Shown: positions 1 to 6,794, counted from the stretch's first letter. The stretch is 11,245 bases of DNA from GCA-2688775 sp035288865 (GCA_035288865.1 DATDZA010000019.1:1-11245), one strand, 5' to 3'. The notes: generated by a model from the sequence alone, not told the origin. A program made the numbers and translations.

Positions 1-291
1 GCAAGACTTGGGCCGGAAACTGTAGAATACATAAAGAAAGTAAGCAAAATGTTTAATTTAGATAAATCAACTGCTTTCAGAAATATACTACAAAAAGGCA
101 TACAAGAAGATAAAATGGAAAAAGCATTGGAACTTTATATGAAAGGCAAATTTTCTATAGAACAGGCTGCAAAATTTGCTGATATGTATATAGGGGAATT
201 TTTTGAGCTGATGAGGACAAAAGGGATAGAAAGCAATCTTACCTTAGAAGATTTTAATGAGTCTCTCAAAAATATAAATAGGCTTGATTAG
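1..291 (+). CDS. UPF0175-type ribbon-helix-helix antitoxin, 5' partial
   Basis: The reading frame is open back to base 1, and the residues before the internal ATG at 49 (RLGPETVEYIKKVSKMFNLD) read as the start of a ribbon-helix-helix fold, so the true start lies outside the window and 49 is not the start. The visible 96 residues have a basic strand and helix (about 2-33, with DKSTAFRNILQKGI), then a second helical part (KALELYMKGKFSIEQAAKFADMYIGEFFELM) typical of UPF0175 (COG2886). Members of this family are antitoxins, usually encoded next to a PIN-domain (DUF3368) toxin. No toxin gene follows here: a broken surface-protein fragment begins within about 50 bases. The partner could be upstream, outside the window, or lost. 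The family call is from sequence pattern; the antitoxin role is family knowledge. Confidence 0.75.
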   Translation, partial: ARLGPETVEYIKKVSKMFNLDKSTAFRNILQKGIQEDKMEKALELYMKGKFSIEQAAKFADMYIGEFFELMRTKGIESNLTLEDFNESLKNINRLD

Positions 292-338
292 AAGAAATTC
301 TTAAACTACCCAACTACCAGATTAAGCGTGGGAAGCGC

Positions 339-626
339 TTTCAAAATTCAACAGGAAATAATTTGGCAGTTATTGATGCATCCGGAAACATGGACATAGC
401 CGGAACTATAACGCAAAGCGCAGAGCCGACTTCTGGATTGAAAGATTTTGTGATTCAGAATTCAACTGGCGGATTAAATTTAGTTATAACAAATCCTGCT
501 GGAAATTTATTGATAAAGGATGCATTGACACAAAACCAAGGAACTTTAAGCCCAACATTAAAATCATTTGTAATCCAAAACAATACAGGAGCAACAGTTG
601 CTTATGTCAAAAACCAACAATACTAA
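339..626 (+). pseudogene. Orphan C-terminal fragment of a repetitive surface protein
   Basis: This frame reads through two similar units, FQNSTGNNLAVIDASGNMDI and FVIQNSTGGLNLVITNPAGN, then FVIQNNTGATVAYVKNQQY and a stop at 624-626. The QNSTG..(A/L)VI..(A/S)GN units resemble short beta repeats of secreted archaeal surface proteins. There is no signal peptide and no convincing start: the only early candidates are TTG at 363 and an internal ATG at 390, while the repeat similarity begins upstream of 363. The open frame extends back to 288, almost to the stop of the antitoxin gene. I read it as the 3' end of a surface gene whose front part is gone. It could still be translated from TTG 363 as an 87-residue peptide. 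Confidence 0.6.
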
Positions 627-649
627 TTATAAATTATATTGGTTTTTGA
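607..649. repeat. Perfect 11-bp inverted repeat around the fragment's stop codon
   Basis: The arms tcaaaaaccaa (607-617) and ttggtttttga (639-649) are exact reverse complements and enclose a 21-base AT-rich loop holding the TAA stop at 624-626. The RNA could form a stem at the 3' end of the fragment, possibly terminator-like or protective. It may also mark a junction formed when the surface gene broke up. Confidence 0.5.
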
Positions 650-650
650 G

Positions 651-701
651 CATGCTCGGAAATCGTTAATAATTAAGGTAAAATTTTCGATTTCCGACAT
701 G
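651..701. repeat. Imperfect 14-bp inverted repeat between surface-gene remnants
   Basis: The left arm catgctcggaaatcg (651-665) and right arm cgatttccgacatg (688-701) are reverse complements apart from one inserted base, with a 22-base AT-rich loop. It directly abuts the second remnant and follows the 607-649 hairpin by one base. It could be a structured RNA end or the scar of an inserted or excised element. No transposase is nearby. Confidence 0.5.
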
Positions 702-763
702 TAAATTCTACAGGCGGATTGTTCTTAATCGGCTCATTAACGCAGAATGTGCTGTTTAGCTAA
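677..763 (+). pseudogene. Second surface-protein remnant in another frame
   Basis: Open from 677 to a stop at 761-763, it encodes NSTGGLFLIGSLTQNVLFS at its end (704-760). This matches the unit grammar of the preceding fragment (NSTGG-L-(F/L)-I-...-LTQN) but lies in a different frame and is separated from it by two inverted repeats and a stop codon. It has no start codon. It is most simply a further decayed piece of the same or a sister surface gene. Confidence 0.5.
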
Positions 764-985
764 TACAACCTTTGTGTTATTTTTATACACTATTTTTGTA
801 ATTTTTATAACTGTAACTTTAATAATTAATTATTTTCTATATTGAAAGTAAAAGATATAACAGTGTAAAAATCTCACTTAAATAACACAGACTAAGATTT
901 TTATTCTTGTTTAGTATACAAAATCAATATATTTATATATTAGTATAGTATTAAGTATATTAACATATAGTAAGGGTACTATAAA
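764..985 (+). other. AT-rich gap upstream of the HTH-surface-protein operon
   Basis: No gene is visible on either strand. It contains a 14-bp palindrome aataattaattatt (821-834), a 9-bp inverted repeat taaaaatct/agattttta (866-874 and 895-903, 20-base loop), and a widely spaced 10-bp inverted pair tgtgttattt/aaataacaca (773-782 and 880-889). At this base composition some of these may be chance. The right end holds the promoter of the next operon. Confidence 0.5.
911..977 (+). promoter_or_regulatory. Promoter and candidate operator of the HTH-surface operon
   Basis: A strong TATA box (atttatatat, 931-940) lies about 46-55 bases before the ATG at 986, predicting transcription start near 958-963 and a leader of about 25 bases. 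The leader holds a short ribosome site aaggg (about 972-976). The octamer ttagtata occurs at 911-918 and 940-947, one copy on each side of the TATA box, with a relaxed copy ttaagtata at 951-959. Repeats bracketing a TATA box are a usual arrangement for archaeal repressors, so autoregulation by the tandem-HTH protein is a fair inference. Confidence 0.5.
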
Positions 986-1498
986 ATGGAGTTTGACAAA
1001 AAAAGAGAGTTCGGGATTGAGGGCGCGGAAGAAAAATTTCTTGTTGATATGTTTAGCCAGATTTCTGACAGATTGAAGCAAAAATATAACTATTCCGACG
1101 AGGAAGTTTTCAAATTATGGAATGATGAAAACAGCCTTCTTGTGCCAGTAGCGATTTTTTCCGGAAAATTAAGCCCTGCAGAGGCGCTGACAAAATTCCT
1201 GAAAGAAAATCATGATTTAAGCTATCATGAGATTTCCGCGTTTATTGGCCGGGACGAGAGGGGGGTTTGGGCAAATTACCGCAGAGCAATCAAAAAAATG
1301 CCATGGCCTTTTGAAATCAGGGAAAGCATCACGGTCCCTGTTCCAATTTTTAATTCTGATAAAAGCATCCTGGAATCGCTTGTGTGCTACCTCAAAGATG
1401 TCAAAAAAATGCATAACAAAAAAATTGCGCAATTGCTAAACAAAAATCCGTCAAATGTCTGGACTGTCTACAGCAGAGCTAAAAAGAAAAATGAATAA
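986..1498 (+). CDS. Tandem helix-turn-helix protein, probable operon regulator
   Basis: This 170-residue soluble protein contains two copies of one domain. Copy 1 (about 51-106) has VPVAIF, then LSYHEISAFIGRDERGVWANYRRAIKK. Copy 2 (about 115-168) has VPVPIF, then HNKKIAQLLNKNPSNVWTVYSRAKKK. Each copy has a helix with I(S/A)..(I/L)(G/N)(R/K)(D/N), a turn, and a recognition-type helix VW..Y.RA.KK, much like sigma region 4 or other simple HTH folds. The protein should therefore bind DNA with two linked HTH units, perhaps at direct repeats. The first 45 residues are acidic/basic and helical with no known domain. The gene overlaps the giant surface gene by 8 bases, which implies translational coupling and a control role for that gene. 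ATG 986 is chosen because it follows aaggg and a TATA box. The DNA-binding role is inferred from the motif. Confidence 0.7.
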   Translation: MEFDKKREFGIEGAEEKFLVDMFSQISDRLKQKYNYSDEEVFKLWNDENSLLVPVAIFSGKLSPAEALTKFLKENHDLSYHEISAFIGRDERGVWANYRRAIKKMPWPFEIRESITVPVPIFNSDKSILESLVCYLKDVKKMHNKKIAQLLNKNPSNVWTVYSRAKKKNE

Positions 1499-4400
1499 AA
1501 ATAATTTAAATAAAAATATAATTTTGTTGTTATCCGTAATAATAATCCTATCGTCAATAGCATTTGCAATTCCAAATTCACTCACTTTGCAGGGAAAATT
1601 GACGACATCAGCCGGAGTTTCTGTTTCGGGAACGAATAATTTTACTTTTGCGATTTACGACAACACAACGGCAGGAAATAGATTATGGGAATTAGGAAAC
1701 ACAAGCATAACAACAGATGCGAACGGAGTTTACGATGTTATACTTTCGAACATAAACCTTAGCTTTGCCGACCAGTATTACCTTGGAATTACTGTTGGGA
1801 CTGATGCTGAAAGCTCTCCGAGAATTAATTTGACTTCATCACCTTATTCATTCAGGGCAAATGTTTCAGAAGGGCTGAATGCAAATAACAGCTATTTTGT
1901 GAATAACCTAAGTGTTAACGGCCATTTAACTATTGGGAATGGAACAACATCAATTGAAATAAATACGCAGTCATTCAATTTCTCAACTGTAACAGGGAAT
2001 TTAAACATAAATGGGACTGCAACTGCAAAATATTTTGTGGGAGATGGAAGTCTGTTGTCGAATCTTCCTGGAACCGCAGGCAATCCATTCAATTCATCAA
2101 CAACAAATGTTTATTTCAATGATACGAATGCAAATCTTGGATTGGGGCTTTCAAATCCTAGTGATAGATTAGTTGTAATTGGAAACGTTAGGATTTCTGG
2201 GGGCTTGAATGCTTCGTCGATAAATATTACAGGAATAACTTTGCTCGGCACTAATTCAGGAAAAGCTGGAGTGAATATAACAAATCCGTCTCAGACATTG
2301 CAAGTGTTAGGAACATTTAATGTATCTGCATCAACTTCAAGAGCAAGCGATTTGTTTGTTGCAAGTTCTGGAAACATTGGAATCGGAACAAGCAGTCCTG
2401 GACAAAAACTTACTATAGTTCTTTCTTCAGGAGAAACTAACCCTCATGCAGGAGTCCAAGCAGGATTATCAATTCAAAATACCAATGATACTGACGGTGT
2501 CTTTAATTCGATTGCTTTCCTTAATTCTGCGGGAGACTGGTCAGCAGCAATCGTTGCCAAGCATGTTGAGGCTTCAGGAGTTTACGGAGGACTCGCAAGA
2601 AGAGGTCAATTGTTATTTATGACTGCAGATCCTGCTGATGGTCTTATCTGGACAAGAATGATACTAGATGAGAACAGCAACCTTGGAGTTGGAATTTCAA
2701 ATTCATCACCATCTGCACGATTACAAGTTGCGGGTTCAAGCACTTCCAATTCCGTATTGGCAGGACTTATTAGTGGCTCGTCAGGAACAGGATTAGTCGT
2801 TACTAATGCAAATAATGTAGGAATCGGCGCAACTGTGCCTAACAATACACTGTATGTTGCAGGAACTTTAAATGTGACTGGAAATAGTATGTTTGATCCT
2901 GTTGATTCAACATTATATGTGGATGCTACAAACAATAAGGTTGGGATTGGAACAACGAGCCCAACTGACAGCTTTACAGTAATTGGCTCTTCTGTAACAT
3001 ATGGTTCTTTAAATGCTACTTCAATTAATGCAACAACAATTTTGCAGGGAGGAAATGCTATATTATTATCAAGAGACTTTAATTTAGGGAATATATCTAA
3101 CTACACACAATATGCAACAGCTTCAAATGTAAGAACAAACATAACAGATTATCTTGGCGGCCAAAATTCCTCATTAGTTTTAGCGTCCAATTTAACAACC
3201 CTCAATACACTAAATAATTACATCAGGACTGCAGATTTTAATCTTGGAAACATATCTAATAATTCCCAGTTTATAAAAGGCTCTGACTTTAATTTAGGAA
3301 ATATTTCAAATTACACTCAGTATACAACAGCTTCAAATGTTAGGACTAATGTGAGTGATTATCTCGGACAAAGAAATTCTTCAATTGTTGACGTAACTAA
3401 TAATCAATCTTTTTTCAATCAATATGCTAAATCCACTGATTTTAACCTGAATAATATTTCTAATTACACACAGTATGCAACACAAGCTAATGTTAGAACA
3501 AATATCACGGATTATCTTGGAGGCGCTAACGGCTCAATAATATTATCATCTAATTTAACAACTTTAAACACTTTGAATAATTACATCAGGACTGCTGATT
3601 TCAATATTGGAAATATATCTAATAATTCCCAGTTTATAAAAGGCTCTGATTTTAATTTGGGAAATATATCTAATAATACATTAACCAAAGGAGACAATGC
3701 AACAACTGGTTTATGGAATGTTTCCGGATTAAGTATTACTCCCAAAGATTTTGATAAGCTTGTCAGGGTTGGAAATTTAAGCGCTGATAATATTTCATCA
3801 GTTGCTTATAATATCGGCTGGACTAATCTTTCAAATTATCCGAGCGCATGCCCCGCGGGCCAGTTTGTTCAGCAGGTTGGAGACACTTTGACTTGCGCGG
3901 CTCCGTCTTTAAGCTCTGCAGGCGGATGGACTGACGACGGCATACTAGTCAGGCTGTCAGCTCTCACAGACACTGTCAGCATTGGGACAAATGCGACAGG
4001 AGAAACTCTTATTGTGAACGGCACTTTCAGGGTTGATAATTCTTCAACACCTGTATTTTTTGTTAATTCCTCTGCATTGAGAGTTGGAATTGGAACAACA
4101 ACTCCAACCGATACGCTGACGGTGATTGGCTCATTAGTAACTTACGGCTCACTGAATGCGACTTCGATTAATGCAACAAGAATACTTCAGGGCGGCCTGG
4201 CTGTTCAGGTTTCAGGAGACTTTAACTTAGGAAATATCTCCAATTACACTCAATATACAAGAAGTTCTGATTTCAATTTAGGAAATATTTCAAATTACAC
4301 CCAATACCAGGTCAGAGCTGATGCTTTCAGCATATTAAACCTAACTAATTTCTTTGGCGATTCTGGGTTTAACGGAAGCGTGCTGAGAGTTACAAACATA

Positions 4401-5768
4401 AGCAACATACTGCTAAATACGTTCCAGCTTAGCAATTTTACATTAGCAATTGGAAACAGAAATTCATCAATACCGGATGTTATAAACAATGCAAGCTTTT
4501 TTAACACATTTTCCAAATCCGGGGATTTCAATCTTGGAAATATTTCAAACTACACCCAATATGCAACACAGTCTAATGTCAGGACAAATATTACGGATTA
4601 TCTTGGAAATCAAAATGGCTCAATAATTCTTGCCGGAAATCTTACAACGCTTGACACTCTGAACAATTACATAAGAACTGCTGATTTTAATTTAGGAAAT
4701 ATATCCAATAATTCCCAGTTCATAAAAAGCTCTGATTTTAATTTGGGAAATATATCCAACAACACTTTAGTGAAGGGAGATAATGCTTCTTTGGCATTTT
4801 GGAATGTAACCCAGCAGGATTTTGGGAAGCAGTTTTACCTGCGGGACCAGAACAGCACATTGCTTTTGGGCAATCTGAATACATCAATGAACTTTACTGA
4901 TACTTTGACTGTTTCCGGCTCTGCGGTTTATTACGGAAGCCTGAATGCGACTTTCATCAATGCAACGAGATTACTGCAGGGTGGGAATGCAGTATTGCTG
5001 TCAAAGGATTTCAATCTTGGAAATATTTCCAATTACACCCAGTACGCAACCCAGTCAAATGTCAGAACTAACATTACGGATTATTTAGGCGGCGTTAATG
5101 GATCTATAATCCTATCAACAAACTCAACATTCTTTAATCTATTTTCAAGAGTCGTGGACTCATTCAACAGAATAAATCTTTCTGATTTCTTTGGTTCTGA
5201 TTTGGATATTAACAACACGTTGCTAAGAAGAACAAATACTTCGTTCTTTAATGCATTCCAAAAGTCAGTGGATTTCAATCTTGGGAATATTTCAAACTAC
5301 ACGCAGTATGCAACTCAATCTAATGTCCGAACTAACGTAACCGATTATTTAGGAGGGCAAAATTCATCCCTGATTTTAGCTTCTAATCTTACAACACTTG
5401 ACACTCTGAACAATTACCTTAGGTCAGGAGATTTCAATTTAGGGAATATTTCCAATTACACGCAGTTCATTAAATCTTCTGACTTTAATTTAGGAAACAT
5501 ATCCAACAACACTTTAACCAAAGGAGACAATGCAACAATAGGATTGTGGAATGTTTCCGGCTCTAATATATTTACCGGGTATAACGTCGGCATAGGGACG
5601 ACGTCTCCCGGACAAACTCTCCATGTTGTAGGCAATGCGAACTTGACCCAGCAAGTGACTTTGGCAAATGTAACAATATCAAGGACAGTAATAAACACAA
5701 CACAGGATAATAACCAGAACTTAACAATCTCAAGCGCTGCCGGTTCTGTAATAATCCGTCTCGGATAA
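1491..5768 (+). CDS. Giant secreted, repeat-rich, N-glycan-rich surface protein
   Basis: I start this 1425-residue protein at ATG 1491, not the in-frame ATG 1455. From 1491 it opens with an ideal signal peptide (MNKNNLNKN, hydrophobic 10-26, cut after AFA), and the start overlaps the stop of the HTH gene. Residues about 27-135 (SLTLQGKLTTSAG, YYLGITVGTDAE, LTSSPYSFRANVS) match the N-terminal domain of bacterial and archaeal tail-fibre-domain surface proteins. Then come GDGSLLSNLP, about eight (V/I)GIGT(T/S)SP..L.V.G beta-repeats, and from residue 529 fifteen DFN(L/I)(G/N)NISN repeats mixed with six NVRTN(I/V)(T/S)DYLG repeats. I count about 100 N-X-S/T sequons and only two Cys, in one SACPAGQF...TLTCAAP domain. 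No C-terminal anchor or peptidase S74 chaperone is present, so attachment is unknown. Its role is probably adhesion or surface coat. The last 62 codons are duplicated twice downstream. Confidence 0.85.
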   Translation: MNKNNLNKNIILLLSVIIILSSIAFAIPNSLTLQGKLTTSAGVSVSGTNNFTFAIYDNTTAGNRLWELGNTSITTDANGVYDVILSNINLSFADQYYLGITVGTDAESSPRINLTSSPYSFRANVSEGLNANNSYFVNNLSVNGHLTIGNGTTSIEINTQSFNFSTVTGNLNINGTATAKYFVGDGSLLSNLPGTAGNPFNSSTTNVYFNDTNANLGLGLSNPSDRLVVIGNVRISGGLNASSINITGITLLGTNSGKAGVNITNPSQTLQVLGTFNVSASTSRASDLFVASSGNIGIGTSSPGQKLTIVLSSGETNPHAGVQAGLSIQNTNDTDGVFNSIAFLNSAGDWSAAIVAKHVEASGVYGGLARRGQLLFMTADPADGLIWTRMILDENSNLGVGISNSSPSARLQVAGSSTSNSVLAGLISGSSGTGLVVTNANNVGIGATVPNNTLYVAGTLNVTGNSMFDPVDSTLYVDATNNKVGIGTTSPTDSFTVIGSSVTYGSLNATSINATTILQGGNAILLSRDFNLGNISNYTQYATASNVRTNITDYLGGQNSSLVLASNLTTLNTLNNYIRTADFNLGNISNNSQFIKGSDFNLGNISNYTQYTTASNVRTNVSDYLGQRNSSIVDVTNNQSFFNQYAKSTDFNLNNISNYTQYATQANVRTNITDYLGGANGSIILSSNLTTLNTLNNYIRTADFNIGNISNNSQFIKGSDFNLGNISNNTLTKGDNATTGLWNVSGLSITPKDFDKLVRVGNLSADNISSVAYNIGWTNLSNYPSACPAGQFVQQVGDTLTCAAPSLSSAGGWTDDGILVRLSALTDTVSIGTNATGETLIVNGTFRVDNSSTPVFFVNSSALRVGIGTTTPTDTLTVIGSLVTYGSLNATSINATRILQGGLAVQVSGDFNLGNISNYTQYTRSSDFNLGNISNYTQYQVRADAFSILNLTNFFGDSGFNGSVLRVTNISNILLNTFQLSNFTLAIGNRNSSIPDVINNASFFNTFSKSGDFNLGNISNYTQYATQSNVRTNITDYLGNQNGSIILAGNLTTLDTLNNYIRTADFNLGNISNNSQFIKSSDFNLGNISNNTLVKGDNASLAFWNVTQQDFGKQFYLRDQNSTLLLGNLNTSMNFTDTLTVSGSAVYYGSLNATFINATRLLQGGNAVLLSKDFNLGNISNYTQYATQSNVRTNITDYLGGVNGSIILSTNSTFFNLFSRVVDSFNRINLSDFFGSDLDINNTLLRRTNTSFFNAFQKSVDFNLGNISNYTQYATQSNVRTNVTDYLGGQNSSLILASNLTTLDTLNNYLRSGDFNLGNISNYTQFIKSSDFNLGNISNNTLTKGDNATIGLWNVSGSNIFTGYNVGIGTTSPGQTLHVVGNANLTQQVTLANVTISRTVINTTQDNNQNLTISSAAGSVIIRLG
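3075..5565 (+). repeat. Coding repeat block: 15 DFNLGNISN units in higher-order blocks
   Basis: Fifteen units of DFN(L/I)(G/N)NISN followed by YTQY, NSQF or NTL are spread over about 2.5 kb. They are ordered into larger blocks: (V)TYGSLNATSINAT..LQGG, DFN, NVRTNITDYLGG, SNLTTL(N/D)TLNNYIRT, DFN...NSQFIK, DFN...NNTL.KGDNA, WNV. The block start TYGSLNAT or its variant occurs near 3000, 4143 and 4932. Most unit copies differ by third-position changes, but some stretches are identical (for example 35 bases in the NSQFIKGS region near 3250 and again near 3615), which points to recent duplication or gene conversion. Confidence 0.8.
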
Positions 5769-5777
5769 ATTTATATA
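5583..5777 (+). repeat. Tail repeat, copy 1 (in place in the giant gene)
   Basis: This is the 62-codon 3' end of the giant gene (NVGIGTTSPGQTLHVVG ... GSVIIRLG, stop) plus nine following bases. It shares its first 20 bases and its last 48 bases (5730-5777, running past the stop into the TATA box) exactly with copy 2, while the middle has diverged. The end point of the identity, inside the promoter of the next gene pair, suggests that tail and promoter were copied together. Confidence 0.85.
5770..5777 (+). promoter_or_regulatory. TATA box for the DUF4258/DUF2283 pair
   Basis: tttatata begins one base after the stop codon of the giant gene and 30 bases before GTG 5800. This fits a transcription start at or next to the start codon, so a leaderless mRNA is likely. 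The identical box follows tail copy 2. Confidence 0.6.
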
Positions 5778-5799
5778 TAAGATTGCCTCTACGTCAGAG

Positions 5800-6042
5800 G
5801 TGGATATAATAATTTCAAATCATGCAAAAGAGAGGATAAAAACATATAACTTGACAGAAGAAATTGTCATAGAAGCAATAAGAAAACCTGATGAAGTAGT
5901 CAAAGGGTACGCTGGTGCGTTAATTGTACATAAATTACTAAATGGGCATACATTGAGAGTTGTTTATATCAAAGAAAAGGATGTAGTTAAGGTTATTACG
6001 GTTTACCCATCTAAAAAGAGCAGGTACTTGGAGGCAAAATGA
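5800..6042 (+). CDS. DUF4258-family small protein, candidate toxin
   Basis: This 80-residue protein begins NHAKERIKTYNLTEEIVIEAI, continues PDEVVKGYAG and LRVVYIKEKDVVKVITVYP, and ends in a basic tail (SKKSRYLEAK). The order of an early H-A-(K)-E-R helix, a P-(D)-E turn and two final strands with VVYxxxxxxxxVITVYP is that of DUF4258, a compact fold likened to RelE/BrnT-type RNases. GTG 5800 is chosen because it lies about 30 bases from the TATA box and next to gagg, and no ATG is available before residue 60. It overlaps the next gene by four bases (ATGA), typical of TA pairs. Family call from motifs; toxin activity is inference. Confidence 0.7.
   Translation: MDIIISNHAKERIKTYNLTEEIVIEAIRKPDEVVKGYAGALIVHKLLNGHTLRVVYIKEKDVVKVITVYPSKKSRYLEAK
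6030..6034 (+). promoter_or_regulatory. Ribosome site for the DUF2283 gene
   Basis: ggagg ends four bases before ATG 6039, inside the end of the DUF4258 gene. It fixes this ATG as the start and suggests that the second gene is translated efficiently and independently. That would fit an antitoxin that must be in excess. Confidence 0.6.
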
Positions 6043-6254
6043 AAGCAAAATACGATAAAGATGTTGATGTCTTATTGATAAAATTAAATAATAATAAGCC
6101 AGAATACGGAGAGGACATCGGAGACGGGATTGTAGTGCACTTTGATAAAAATAAAAACCCAGTTGAGATTGAAATATTAAAAGCAAAGAAGTATCTTGTA
6201 AACTGGTTAGAACAAGCACTTGAAACAAAAGACGAACATTCTTTAATAGTCTAG
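6039..6254 (+). CDS. DUF2283-family small protein, candidate antitoxin
   Basis: This 71-residue protein begins MKAKYDKDVDVLLIKLNNNK and continues DIGDGIVVHFDKNKNPVEIEILKAKKYL. A first strand with YD...D.L.I.L, then G(D)GI.VHFD..(K)NPV.IEIL.A is the DUF2283 signature, and the length is usual for the family. DUF2283 genes are often found next to DUF4258 or similar small genes, and the pair is best read as a predicted toxin-antitoxin module. The four-base overlap and strong ribosome site support one transcript. After its stop, 39 bases separate it from the orphan tail copy 2. Which member is the toxin cannot be proven from sequence. Confidence 0.7.
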   Translation: MKAKYDKDVDVLLIKLNNNKPEYGEDIGDGIVVHFDKNKNPVEIEILKAKKYLVNWLEQALETKDEHSLIV

Positions 6255-6278
6255 ATATAAATAAAATTAGCACTATAA

Positions 6279-6479
6279 TCAATCAATGGTCGCAACGTCG
6301 GCATAGGGACGACTTCGCCTGGGCAGACACTACACGTTGTTGGCACAGCAAACATAACTCAATCTGTAACTTTAGCAAATGTTACAATTTCAAAAACAGT
6401 CATCAATACAACACAGGATAATAATCAGAATATAACAATATCAAGCGCTGCCGGTTCTGTAATAATCCGTCTCGGATAA
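6279..6479 (+). pseudogene. Orphan surface-gene tail, copy 2
   Basis: The sequence 6294-6479 encodes the same 61 residues and stop as the end of the giant gene, with six substitutions relative to copy 1. The frame opens after a stop at 6276-6278 and has no start codon; the ATG at 6286 is in another frame and stops after six codons. It therefore cannot be made as a protein by itself. The copy is a mosaic: 65 bases (6306-6370) equal copy 3 exactly, while 48 bases (6441-6488), including the TATA box after the stop, equal copy 1 exactly. Confidence 0.8.
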
Positions 6480-6480
6480 A

Positions 6481-6488
6481 TTTATATA
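6481..6488 (+). promoter_or_regulatory. TATA box for hicBA
   Basis: tttatata follows the stop codon of tail copy 2 by one base and starts 27 bases before ATG 6508, so hicB is probably leaderless. The box belongs to the 48-base block shared with the end of the giant gene, giving both TA-like modules the same promoter core. Confidence 0.6.
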
Positions 6489-6507
6489 GTAGTCTGCATC
6501 TAGATGA

Positions 6508-6792
6508 ATGAAAATGCCAAAACAAATCTTATTGAACGTAGTAGTAAAAGAAGAGGATAAAGGGTATTCGGTTGTATGCCCAGAACTTAATGTAGCCAGC
6601 CAAGGCGAAACATTTGAGGAGACTATAAGCAATATCAAAGAAGCTGTTGAATTGTATATAGAAAGTGCGGAACAGCTTGGAATTATGGACGAAGTTTTGG
6701 AGCAATTAGGAATTTCAAAGGAAGACTTCAAAAACGATAAGATAGTTACGAGAATTGTAACAGCAAATGTTCCCATCGAGATAACAATTTGA
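6508..6792 (+). CDS. hicB: HicB-type antitoxin
   Basis: This 94-residue protein has the HicB partial RNase-H-like fold: a first strand (ILLNVVVKEEDKGYSVVCPEL), then NVASQGETFEETISNIKEAVELYIESA, the classic (G)x(S)..C(P)E(L)..V.(Q)G.T..EA..N.KEA.EL pattern. HicB proteins bind and neutralise HicA and often repress their own promoter. No clear HTH or ribbon-helix-helix follows; the tail (about 65-94) is short, so DNA binding is uncertain. ATG 6508 suits the TATA box spacing; ATG 6514 is an alternative, and ATG 6504 is out of frame. hicB precedes hicA, the reverse of the classical E. coli order but common elsewhere. Confidence 0.85.
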   Translation: MKMPKQILLNVVVKEEDKGYSVVCPELNVASQGETFEETISNIKEAVELYIESAEQLGIMDEVLEQLGISKEDFKNDKIVTRIVTANVPIEITI

Positions 6793-6794
6793 AA

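Noticed and set aside
773..889. Widely spaced inverted pair tgtgttattt/aaataacaca as mobile-element ends
   Set aside because: Only 10 bp in very AT-rich DNA, no target duplication seen and no transposase between the arms.
1455..1490. Start of the giant gene at ATG 1455
   Set aside because: It would add 12 polar residues inside the HTH gene and spoil the signal peptide; ATG 1491 gives an ideal one and a typical short overlap.
3075..5565. Direct repeats as a CRISPR array
   Set aside because: The repeats are coding, in frame, of varying spacing and differ by silent changes; no cas genes are present.
1491..5768. Prophage tail-fibre gene
   Set aside because: It has a signal peptide and many glycan sequons, and no other phage structural gene is near; the resemblance is limited to shared beta-repeats.
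6286..6306. ATG 6286 as the start of tail copy 2
   Set aside because: It is in another frame and meets a stop after six codons.
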